NCBI RefSeq assembly: GCF_905220415.1
Contig: NC_059565.1
Coordinates: forward strand, 2,318,501 to 2,382,500
Length of the DNA stretch: 64,000 bases
From: Colias croceus
Taxonomy: Eukaryota > Arthropoda > Insecta > Lepidoptera > Pieridae
Direction: 5' to 3'
Made by a program: the position numbers and the translations under genes. A model generated the notes under the pieces. It saw nothing but the letters and a program-made list of their open reading frames with translations. It was not told where the DNA came from and searched no databases. Shown one piece after another: positions 45,601 to 57,600 of this stretch; position 1 is the stretch's first letter, and every line of letters begins with the position of its first letter.

Positions 45601-48600
45601 ATGAATATCCCATGTACATTTAATATGAAAGATTTTAACTTTATCTTTCTTTTTTTTGGTTTTCTGCTTTAATTACTAATTCGCAAATTTGAAGGGAAGT
45701 TCATTTAGAAACTTTAAATAGAGCTCCTCATTGTATTGCACAATGAGGACGTCATTTCGAAAATCTGCTATGAATACAAAATGTATGGGAAATCAAATGT
45801 ATGGCAGCGTTTAATGTAACATTTTCGGATATTTCTCGTTTTATTTTTAAAAATTTATTATGGCCATTTTACTCATTAGGTTAGGTACTTTCGATCTCAG
45901 TTTAAAGTTTTTAGATATCTGCAATAGTTACGGAATAATCGCTTGTGCACACTTAACCATTACACCCTGTATATAAGATTTATTTTACACAATTCAAAAA
46001 TATAGGCATAAGATACTATTCACTTTTGTTAACTTAAAATTAATGTCCCAATACCTATAATAATGAACAAATCTTAAATATACAGGGTGTCCCACTATCG
46101 GTATACTAAGCGCGAAGGGACTTGTAGTTTTGCATACACTGACCACGTAAAAAATCGATCAAAATTACGTCAAAAATTTTTTATGAATTTTTTCCTCAAA
46201 CTCCATGTTTTCTTCTCTAGGTTCGCGCAGCCGGCATATACCGCTTCTCTAATGTGAGCATTTTGTCTATGAAAACATAATCTTAAACGATAGCTCACGT
46301 GCTGGTGGCAAAGTTGGGCGGGTTGCTTGTTATGGGTATACACATAGAATTTTAAGAATTCATCTATTTGAAACTGCGTTTGGAATTTTAATAAGTATTT
46401 ATTACGTACTCAGCGTATGCAAGACCTCCTTTGAGCTTAGTATACCAACAGTGGGACACCCTGTATATATACATAATATATTGTTTAATTCATATACATA
46501 TTGTGGTATCTTTGAATCTTGCCAAAGAAGTTTTACTTCTAACACGTGTGCTCGGCACACACCCTTAAAATCTCTGTTCTGTATGGTCAAATTAGTTTTG
46601 ACTACATTTCGTTTCCCTTGAAATTGTTCCCTTTATACTATTACTAGCTAACCGCCCGCGGCTTCGCCCGCTTTTGCTAAAACCTAATAAATTATATACC
46701 TTTCTCTTGAATCACTCTATCTATTAAAAAAACCGCATCAAAATCCGTTGCGTAGTTTTAAAGATTTAAGCATACAAAGGGACATAGGGACAGAGAAATC
46801 GACTTTGTGTTATACTATGTAGTGATACCAGATAACATTACCAAAGATACGTATTCTTTAGTATTGTTATGTGGCATAATTTAATCATGCCAGCGAATCG
46901 TTTTCCGTGTTCTTCATCGTCCTCGTAACGAGCGACCTCTTGAGCCGTCGCCAGAAGTCACTGTGTCCGTCTGCGGGCCACATGATGTAGGTCTTGGTGA
47001 GCATCAGGTAGTGCTATGTAACATTCTAGTTTCATTAGAGCCATAAAACGAATTTCGCTATGTGGTCTCTCTTATGATTGTCACATCGAGAGCGTTTTTA
47101 TTTGATTAATATCACGAATTTTACTATGTATTACTATAACATTTATGCCAACGAATCATTTTCCGTGTTCTTCATCGTCCTAGTAACAAGGGACCTCTTG
47201 AGCCGTCGCCAGAAGTCAGTGTGTCCGTCCGCGGGCCACACGATGTAGGTCTTGGTGAGCATCAGGTAGTGCAGCGTGTTGGGGCGCAGGCTGCGCGGGA
47301 TCTCCTCCAGCAGCACGAGCAGCAGGTCCTCGCGACGCGTCTCTAGCAGCCTGGGGATAGGGGCGGGTTTTGTTTGGCAAGTGTGATTATGGCATAGGAG
47401 CTTTTATAGTAGTATCGTGAGTCAAATCTCTAGTAGCATGGTAATAGGGGTGCTTTTTATTTGGCATGTATTTGGTAGGGGCTATTGTAGGATCTGTCTT
47501 AGAGGAAATGTCCATTAGGACAGAGGCGGGTTTTATTTGGCAAGTGTCTTTATTGGATAGGAGAATGACTAGTAGCCTGGGGATAGGGGCGGGTTTACGT
47601 TACGTCATGTACACAGTACATGTCACAGTCATCTGGTTGAATCTGCTATTCGATTGAATGAATAGCGCGTTTACTGACGATATTTAATTGAATGATTAGT
47701 CGAACGTTGACTTAACAACCGTCTATTAACGTCCAACTAGTTAACGGTTTGTAACATAGCCCTTTGAACAGAGCGGATATAACGCTCGTAATTCAATCAA
47801 ATAGCAGATTCAACTAGATGACGGTGACACATACATGCCTGCCATGGCAAATTGTATAATATCGCTGTTTTGAAATATGCACAATATGTCGAGAATTCGT
47901 TATCAGATATTTTTAGTTTGGACACACGGATCTTTGTAGATCCGGCTCCATAGTCAGTCAACCATTTGCAGAATATTCTTACTTAAATAAAAATATTATA
48001 AAAAGATACCTGTGTTGTGCGAGATGCATCTCAAACTGGCACCACCGGCTCAAGAGGAAGCGCCGCGAGATGATAAGCATGATGAAGCGGGAGCGGTCCA
48101 TGCACGACACTATGTTCTCTAATATCGATAAGCCCACCTGAAATATGATAAATCGTACTTTTATTAATCTTTCCTGTATATCTATACTAATATTATAAAG
48201 CTGAAGAGTTTGTATGTTTGTTTGTTTGAACGCGCTAATCTCAGGAACTACTGGTCTTATTTGAAAAATTCTTTCAGTGTTAGATAGCCCATTTATTGAG
48301 GAAGGCTTAAGGCTATATATTATCACGCAAAGACCAACAGTAGCGGAGCTATGTAGGTGAAACCGCGCGTTACAGCTAGTAGATAATATTATAAAGCTGA
48401 TGAGTTTGTTTGTATGTTTGTTTAAACGCGCTAATCTCAGGTCTTGAGATTAGCGCGAACTAGATATGGATGAATCGGTATTACGCGGCAATAACAATAC
48501 AAAGGTAGAAATAGAAAATGATTGAAGTCCTATTTCACGGCTTCCTGGTAAATTAAAATTTATTGACAGCGAAAGCATAACGCGTATATTTGCATTATTA

Positions 48601-51600
48601 ATTTATTAGCATACCATTATCGGTATTTGAGTTTAAACATTAACTGTCTTATCACAAAAATCTTCAGACAGGGTTTAACTTTAAGCGCGGGTTCTCTTAA
48701 ATCTGGTTTTGTCATATTTCAAATAGACAACTATTAAAGTGACAGATTGGTTGGTTTAAAGATAAACTGTGTTTAAATTGTTTTGTGTTAAAATCAAAGG
48801 TTACCTGAAAGTCTCGTTCATGTAGGCATACACTAATATTGCAATCTTTCTCTACATGTGGCAAGAGCTGGTCCAACACCCAGGCTCTGTCTTCATTGCA
48901 ATATGATACGAACACGTCGTAATTGAAGATTTTCGTCTCTGGGATAAAAAAAATATATATTCAAACATGTCCACAGTCTCATAAATCTAATTTACAAAAT
49001 AGTTTAGTAAAGAAGAAAGGAAGAAAATATTAAAAAAGAGTAGTAAGAGAAGAGATCAGTTTTAATACAAAATATTAATTTAGTTTCACAATTGCACAAG
49101 AGATTAAAAATCTAGAGGCCAATACATATATTATATAGTATTTACTTTTTCTTAAATAACAGATTTTAAAAGACTATATTGATCTTACCATCTACTACAT
49201 TCCTCTCATTAATCAAACTCAGCATTGCAGAATTTCTCAAAGTAATCAAAAAGTATCTAAAGTTTCTCCTAAACGCGTAGATGAAAACTAAAATTGGTAA
49301 CGTTATCAAAGGTATACACAAAAGTAGTAAATTGTTACGACCCTTAATCAACATGAATTCCGGCCTCAAATCTCGTAGGTCATGACCACACGGTGTAACA
49401 TCACCATAGGAAATGCTTCCACTGTGAGAAATTGAGAAGCAATCGTAATTCTTTTCATCGTAGTCCAAATATAAGAAGTTACCAGTCAGATTTGTACTAA
49501 AACCTCCCGCGAAACAATAAGATACGTCTGTCGAGTTGTTCAACTCAAAGCACGACTCTGACACGTTCTTTCTCCTGTTTATAATTTTGTTATAATCATA
49601 GAATCCAGTGTGGAACATGAGTGCGTTGTCTTCCATAAAGTTGCCTGTTATATTGGTATCTTTGAATCTGAATTCATTTTGGAATGCGATTTCATACATG
49701 TCCCTGACGTAACAATAGCATACCATTAAATTTTTGGACATCGCCACGTATTTTACGTTAGCTATATCAACGATCACCTCTTCAGTAATTACATTAATGT
49801 TATTATTAATGATGGTTAGTAATTTCAATTCAGGCATTGTAGATATAATGCTTGTAAACCATGCAGAAATTCTATTACTGTCCAAATCTAAAATCTGCAA
49901 GCTCCTCAATGTGCTCATCACATCTGGCGATAGAGCTGTTATTTCGTTTTGTGATGCTTTAAGTACTTCCAATTCTGTGAAACCTTTAATGAAATCGAGT
50001 GATTTAATAGCAACCGAGTTAGCATAAAGAACTCTTAGTGATTTTTCTAGTCCGCTAAGTACGCCCTTTTCGTGCAAAATCTCGGGAATACCAGACAGGT
50101 CTAAATATTTCATCGCTGTGTTGTTGAATGCGTTTGGCCTTAATCGGTAAAGACCCGTGTAGCATAGAGACAATCTCTCCAAATTTGGACCAAAGTTTCC
50201 TAAAACACGAGTTCCAACCGGTGTGAAGGATAGGTCCAAAGATGTAATGTTCAGACGTAGGAGAGTATCCGCGGATTCGAAAAACAGAATTCTCTTAGGG
50301 TCATCTTCGTGTGGATATGTATTACCACTTATGTCCAAATGCCGTAGACTGGTCAGACCAACGAACGCATGAGCGTCTACAAAGCTTATGAAGTTCTCGC
50401 CGAGGTATAAAGAAGTTAGAGATGGCATCCCTTGGAAAATAAATGCGTCGAGAATTTCAATCTCGCACGCTCGTAAATCGAATTCTTTTAGTTTGGGAAA
50501 ATAGGCACTCTCCAGTCCCGCCGACCATATTGATTTTTCTGTAATAACAAATTAAAAAGTAGACAATCAAATGACTTTAAAATCATAATACATACATGTT
50601 TGCATGTGGTCGTACAGTAGATATTTATAGAAAATATTTGAGATAAGTTACTTTACATAATGATGAATCGGCAACGATTGTACTTTTGATAAAATTTGTC
50701 AAAAATCAGGTGATATGTTATGTCTTTTTAATTAATATATACGAGCACTATTTAAACTATTGGATGTTGACAGGCGTGTTTTTAGACTTACAATCCCCGT
50801 ACCTACAAATGTTTTATGATGTTTTTATTTATTATTTAGTTTTAACTAGCTTTCCGCCCCCGTTTTCTCCCGCTATGTCTAAAACCTAATAAATTTTAAA
50901 CTGCCAAAACCTTTCTATACAATCACTCTATCTATAAAAAAAAACACATCAAAATCCGTAACGTAGTTTTAAATCATACAAAGGGATAGCGAAAGCGACT
51001 TTGTTTTATACTATGTATTTACTGTACTTTTTTCAATCGACTTCAAACAACCGTTCTGATAATCTGAAAGCGGTTAAGTTCATAAATAATTATTATTAGA
51101 TACTAGCGGTCCGCCCCGGCTTCGCCCGTGGTACATATTCACGTTTTCTCTACATAAGAACCATCCTCGTACTTCAAGGAATATAATAAAAAAGGATAAA
51201 AGAAATCGGTTCAGCTGTTCTAAAGTTATGCGCTTACCAACACATTTTGGGATTCATTTTTATATTATAGAGATTAATTGAGGATTTAAAATACCCCCTA
51301 ACCTGTGTGATAAAGAGATTTTACAATCCATATTTTCAAGCATTTTATATTCAAAAGATATCGGAATAGATAATTTCGTTTTATCCATCGAAATGTGCTG
51401 TAAAACTGTAGTGTAATACTTTTAAAAGATAAAAACATATTGTACTGTTATCTATCGGATGTGAAATAAAAAGATTGAATACTATCTCATGAATATCACG
51501 AGATATAAGTATCCAATATGAATGCAGATAACTGCCATTTTTTGCTCATTATATTAGCCAACATTGCATGCATGTCCGAGCAGCGTTGTAAAAAAAACAT

Positions 51601-54600
51601 TCATTGAAATTAACACCTTATTACGTAGCAATAATGTTCAAAATTTATTGTAACGCTGAAAAGTCTGCCTGACAGATGCGTAAGCTATGTATGTTTCGGA
51701 CAATTTTGTCCTTCAATAACTAATTGTTAATTGATGACTAGTTGTTTTTTTCTATTTCAATAAATAAATGAAAGATAATAATCTTACTCTGCACGTTCAT
51801 AGATTCCAAAGATACTTCTTTAGCGTTTGTCGCATTCAATAAGGAGTCATATTTCTCTGGTGTTATTTGAAATTGGCCAAAGTTGTTACCATAAAATGTC
51901 ATGTATTCGACCGTTTCTGCTGGATTCTCATACGGACCAGATGGACTCAAGAAAACTACCTGAAAATACAGATTAGAACACGCTTTATCAGCTTCACCTG
52001 TATGTATGTAACCGACTCCTTTAGACTCGAATTTGACTCACTAGACGGACAGATTTAATTCATACTTTCTCTAATCTAAGATCGGTGACAATACAATAAT
52101 ATTATGAGATTATTGAATTAAAGCGTATTTTTGTTTTACGGAATAATATTTTCCCAATTTGAACAACGTACAACTGTATATACATATAAAAAGAAATCGA
52201 CATCAGTGACACCGTCACCGGGTCAGATAAGTTTGTGGCACTATACAATGTTTTGATTGCAAATAAATTCATAATCTGATTTCCGGTTACATGCCTCACG
52301 CGAATCTTAAAAATTCAGAAGCTAACAAAACAACATTTATACAAAGCTCTCTCTCCCCATATCAATTTTGCAGCATAACTGAGATGATTGACAATAACTA
52401 TTATTGTTAGTTCCTTGTGTTTGCTCTTTAGAAATATACTTTCAGATTTAAAATTAAGAACGCTCGTCATTATGATAAATCCATCTTATAAATCAAGAAT
52501 ATTATGAAAAAATCAGAATGTGTAAGGTAATAATAGTACATATTATAATATATTTTCTGAATTCAGATTCTGAATTAAGGGTCTGAATCCAGATGTATTC
52601 CTATGTGACTATAACAAAACTTTATACTAGTGAAGAACTATTAGTTTACAAGCAACTACCTGTGTGTCTTTTGCAAAATCAAGTACAAATACCTATTTCT
52701 ACTGTAAAGTTTCATCAAAATTCGTCCAGTCATGTTTTCGTATAGGTACATACATCTATCCTCACAAACGTTCGCATTTATAATATTAGTAGGATAATAA
52801 GAGTATACATACCGTTGGAAATTTCCGTAAACCACACTTGGCCATGCTCAGATATTTGATAGAGTCATTGTTCTTGGACTGAAGTTTTAGAAAAGTTGTC
52901 AACGCTTTTGCAGCAACGCTTCTATTTGATAAGTCTGCTACTCCTTCTTCTGGAAATTGAGAGAATTTCATGTATGAGATAATAATATATCAACACAAAC
53001 TACTACTACCTATGTGCCCTTAAATAAACTTACTCAACGCGACAGTCAGTCTACCATCCCATGTGACCCACGACTGCATGTCAGTCATGTACCCAGTGAG
53101 GCATTGCAGCCGCTCCCTGTCCTTCAGGTTATCTTTGTGTCTGTCTTGCAACCCATCGGCTGCTTGTATGTGGAGTATGTAGATTAAACTGCAAAATATA
53201 TCGGAGTTAATAACCAGATGGATGGCGGAACATGGTCAGCTCGTAAAAGAAATATTATTTCAATTTTTCCCAACTTTTCAACCAACTTCAAAAAAAGGAG
53301 GACGTTCTCAATTCGTCTTTTTGTCATTGTTACCTTAGAACTTTTGATTGAATGAACCGATTTTAATGATTCTTTTTTATATGAAAGCTGTTGCCTTTTC
53401 TTTAGTTCCTAGATAATATCAAATATGAACGTGGTTTAGTTGTTTTATTTTTTAAGAATTATTTGTCGATGTTACTGCTCTTTTGATAGTAAAGTATAGT
53501 TCCTGAGATTAGCACTTTTAATGATACAAACAAACAAACATGCTAATTATAGAATACATCTATAGTTCAAACGCAATCACGTGATTTTTTTAATAATAGG
53601 TATGTTTTATCTGTATTTCGACACTCATCTCAAAAGAGACTATCTTACATGAGATATTATAATAGATAAATTTATTATTATTTCTATAAATAAACCAATT
53701 ATATAATATTACTAGCCATCCGCCCGCAGCTTTACCCGTGATTTCAAAGAAAAAATCTCATAGTTTCTGTTCCTATGGGATTTCCGGCAAAAAACCAATC
53801 CTGTGTGTTAATCTAAATTACCCTCAATTTGTGTGTGCTAAATTTCATGAAAATCGGTTCAGCGCTTGCTCCTTAATAAAATGTAGGCCATTCCGCTCCT
53901 GTTGGTCTTAGCGTGATGATATATTATTATTAATTAGAGGTATAAAAGCCTGCCTCAATCTATAGGCTATCTAATATTGAAAGAATTTTTCAAATCGTAC
54001 CAGTAGTTCCTCAGATTTGCTCTTTCAAACAAACAAACTTTGGAGCTTTATAAAAGATGTCAATAATGTACATAATTTTATCAACAAAAAATGGCTTGTA
54101 ACTCTTAAATCTAAAAATAAGTATATGTAGTTTTACTAACACTAGAATAAGTACTACTAACAATATATGGGCAATGCTGCCTGATATAAATAAATAAATA
54201 AAAAATGTGTGCGTGTACTAGTGTACACACGTAAGAAGTGAAACTTCTTTATGACCTTATTTTTCAAAAAATAATTTACTAGATGCAACTTTACAGAAAT
54301 ACGTCGAATCACGCGTGGTAGGGATAAGAAAAAGATGGCGCGTAACGGAAAAATGTCACGCGTAACGAAAAAACGTTACACTAAATTTTTTCCAACCCCG
54401 ATAAAGAAGTTTCACTTCAATAATATTAGTACAGATAAATTCATTGATCAATAATCAATGACAAATAAATCTTACATAAGATAATACGTATACTACATAA
54501 ATAATCTTATTTGTGGTCCTTGACAGTATTTACTATCTAATGAAATGATCTATCTCGATTCGCGCCACATGTTATGTATCGTATATAGATTTATCTATTT

Positions 54601-57600
54601 CCTATTAATAAAAAGTAGAACAAAAAAAGACGTGAGGCACTGCCTCGGGGACTGCTGTTAAAGCTATTGCATAGCATGCCTTAAACTTTAAAGAGTTTAA
54701 AGCCACACCGCCGTGCCCGTACCCGTGAGGGAGGGGGGGAGCGTGAGGTTTGTTTTCGTTACGGAATTTCTAGATTCGTAACGAAAACAAACCTTCCCCG
54801 CGCTCAAGGCCCGCGAAAGAAGCTATGCAATAGCTTTAAAAAAATATCACTCTGTGGGATTCGAACCCACGTCTTTCGCCTTGCCAGGCGAGGCGCGACA
54901 GGTGACTTCTCAGCCACCCGTGATCCCACCAGAGCAATCAAATTTATTCTTACTTTTTCGGTTCTATGTGCCTAATAAATCTATCTGCGTTTAAGGCCAG
55001 TTCAACTCTAATCTCGTACCGATCGGCTGTTCGCTACCGTACTCGGATCGGTACGCAATTTATTTATTTAAATTAAATACACATAACAGGTCACAATCTT
55101 GCCGGGTCCACAGGCGCCACATTAATTTCACGAGCAGATCGCAACCCAACAAAATGTGATATATAACAAAATGTGATATAAATACAATGAGATACAGCTT
55201 ACAGTTATCTAAAGCGTATTACAATAAATTCATATTTAAAAATTCGATAATTTAATATCTATATATTATATAAAATATAAAACTCAAAGGTGATCGATCT
55301 ATCTGAAATTGATCTATCAACGCACAGCCCAAACCACTGGACGTATCGGGCTGAAATTTGGCATGCAGGTAGATTTCATAACGTAGACGTCCCCTAAGAA
55401 AGGATCTTAGAAATGGATTGGATTGGATTGGATTTTTTTTTCATCCCCTAAAGGGGTAAAATAGGGGATGAAAACTTATACCAAGAAAATTTATCTTTTC
55501 CACGCAAGCGAAGCTGCGGGCAACAGCTAGTTAGATATAAATAAAAGACAATTATAATAATGGTTTCCTATACAATAACAACAAGACTAGGACATCATTT
55601 CAATGCGATTAGTCTCTATAATATACTACGTAAGATGTATTTTAATCGCGTGCCCATCGGGATACCACTACCCATGGCGGTAGCGGATACCGCTGTAGTT
55701 TGAACAGGCCTTAAATTAATAGGTTTTCTGTAACTATTATTAAATATTGTTTATTATATTTGAGATAAAGATGTAGTAAAAAATAAATATGTGGATTACG
55801 ATTTATATCGTTTATGAAAATTGTTATCAATTTTATTTATTAAACGTAATAAATAATATGTAATCCGGAGGAAAATTAATGTCTTAGTTATAAAGTTGAA
55901 AATAAAATGTTATGTTCTTTACGATATGAGATAAACAGAAAAATACTTAAATGTACTTTTTGTGTGAACATTTGCATCATGTTATTTTATTGTAATTTTA
56001 CAATCATGTATGTATTCATATATATTTTAGTGCCACGCGGGTGAAAAAAATAGTAAAACATAATATTATACCTAAACTATCCAGTCAGTTGGATGTGTTT
56101 TATTTTATATATGTATTTTATTCGTATATAGAATCGATATCATTATTCTGAAAGTTAACGGTCTTATAATACGTCTAAAAATGTTAAAAATTACCTACAG
56201 CAATACACCTAAAACTCTATAAAACATATCATGGATTTGTTTATCTTCTATAATCCATTTAAACCAATATAATACCATATATCTACTAGCTATAAGGTAT
56301 TTAATAAATTAATCTACAACCTAATTAACAAAGCACATCACTATTCAGAACATACGACTTACATAGTTTGCCAAATCATTCCGTATCGACACATAAACAA
56401 ACACATTGCTTACAAAAACACATGGTAGAACAGTTTTCGCGAATAACAAAGCGAACTTAACACAGCACGCGACATAACTGTTATGATAGTTATACCTACA
56501 ATATCATTATCTTATCTGTGATATTCCTGCGAAATTATCTTTCATATTATATCTAATCTGTTTTATTGGCGTTTTGTTTGTGTCAAACGAATCGTGCGTT
56601 TTGGCGCGAATTCCCTGTTCAAAATTGTGGAAACGTCAGTGAACTGTCAAATTGACAGATGAAAGCGCGCCTTGAACTATTTAAATGTACGATACTGTTT
56701 ATTGTGCCATAAATCAAAAAAAGTATTCACGTTTGCTTGTTCTGACGTAACTACGTACAAAACATATTTATACAAATATATCTTTTGTGCATGAAAAATA
56801 TTTTATCGAAACATGACGATATAAGCTATTAGCAATACGGTCTATCATTCCTATGTAGATGAAGCCGCGGGCATCTTCTAGTAATTACCAAAACATTCTG
56901 CAAAAACAACTTATTTATTTTATATGATGCCTCTATTCGAACAAACTATTAATGGTGATAGTTTTTTATCACGAACAGATAGACGGGCTGAAAGACGTTT
57001 TTTATACTATGTAATAATTGTTTTCCTACCCTCCTCAATAAAACAACAACAGTACAGCTACCAAAGCAATTGCAACCGATGAAGTACCAAGTGCAGTACC
57101 GGGCGCCCTCTCCCCCCGCGCCGGGGGTCACGCGCACCCCGGAGGAGATTGAGGCCGAGCTGAAGAGGATAGAGGCGGAGTACGAAAAACTGGCGCTCGT
57201 GTTTATTGAGTGAGTATTGAGTCTGATGTGATCAGTGAGCGAGTGCGTTGTTTACGATCACTCACCAAATGTTGTGCTACACTTGTAGATTTGCGTGCGT
57301 GCGAATATGAGGGACCAGCATTACGAGTAGGATTCAAAGTGGTCATTGAGTGAGTGTGGTGTAGGTAATGTGAAAGATCAAAGAACTATATTGTACTGGT
57401 TTTTCACATTTTAATTATAATTTGTGCATGCACTACATCACTGCTATTGATTCATCATTCAACATCCGTTGAATGAAAATATGATTTTAGTGTTATGCCG
57501 GGTCCAGACTGGTGAAACGTAACATGCAATGTAACATTCTGCCTTTCATTGCATGTTCGCTGCTGGTGTGGACGCATAGCGCGCTCATAACGCGCATTCA

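Noticed and set aside
49734..50027. Plus-strand ORF of 97 codons, and its counterpart at 17164-17457
   Set aside because: Antisense shadow of receptor exon 4; conserved in both copies only because the coding strand is conserved.
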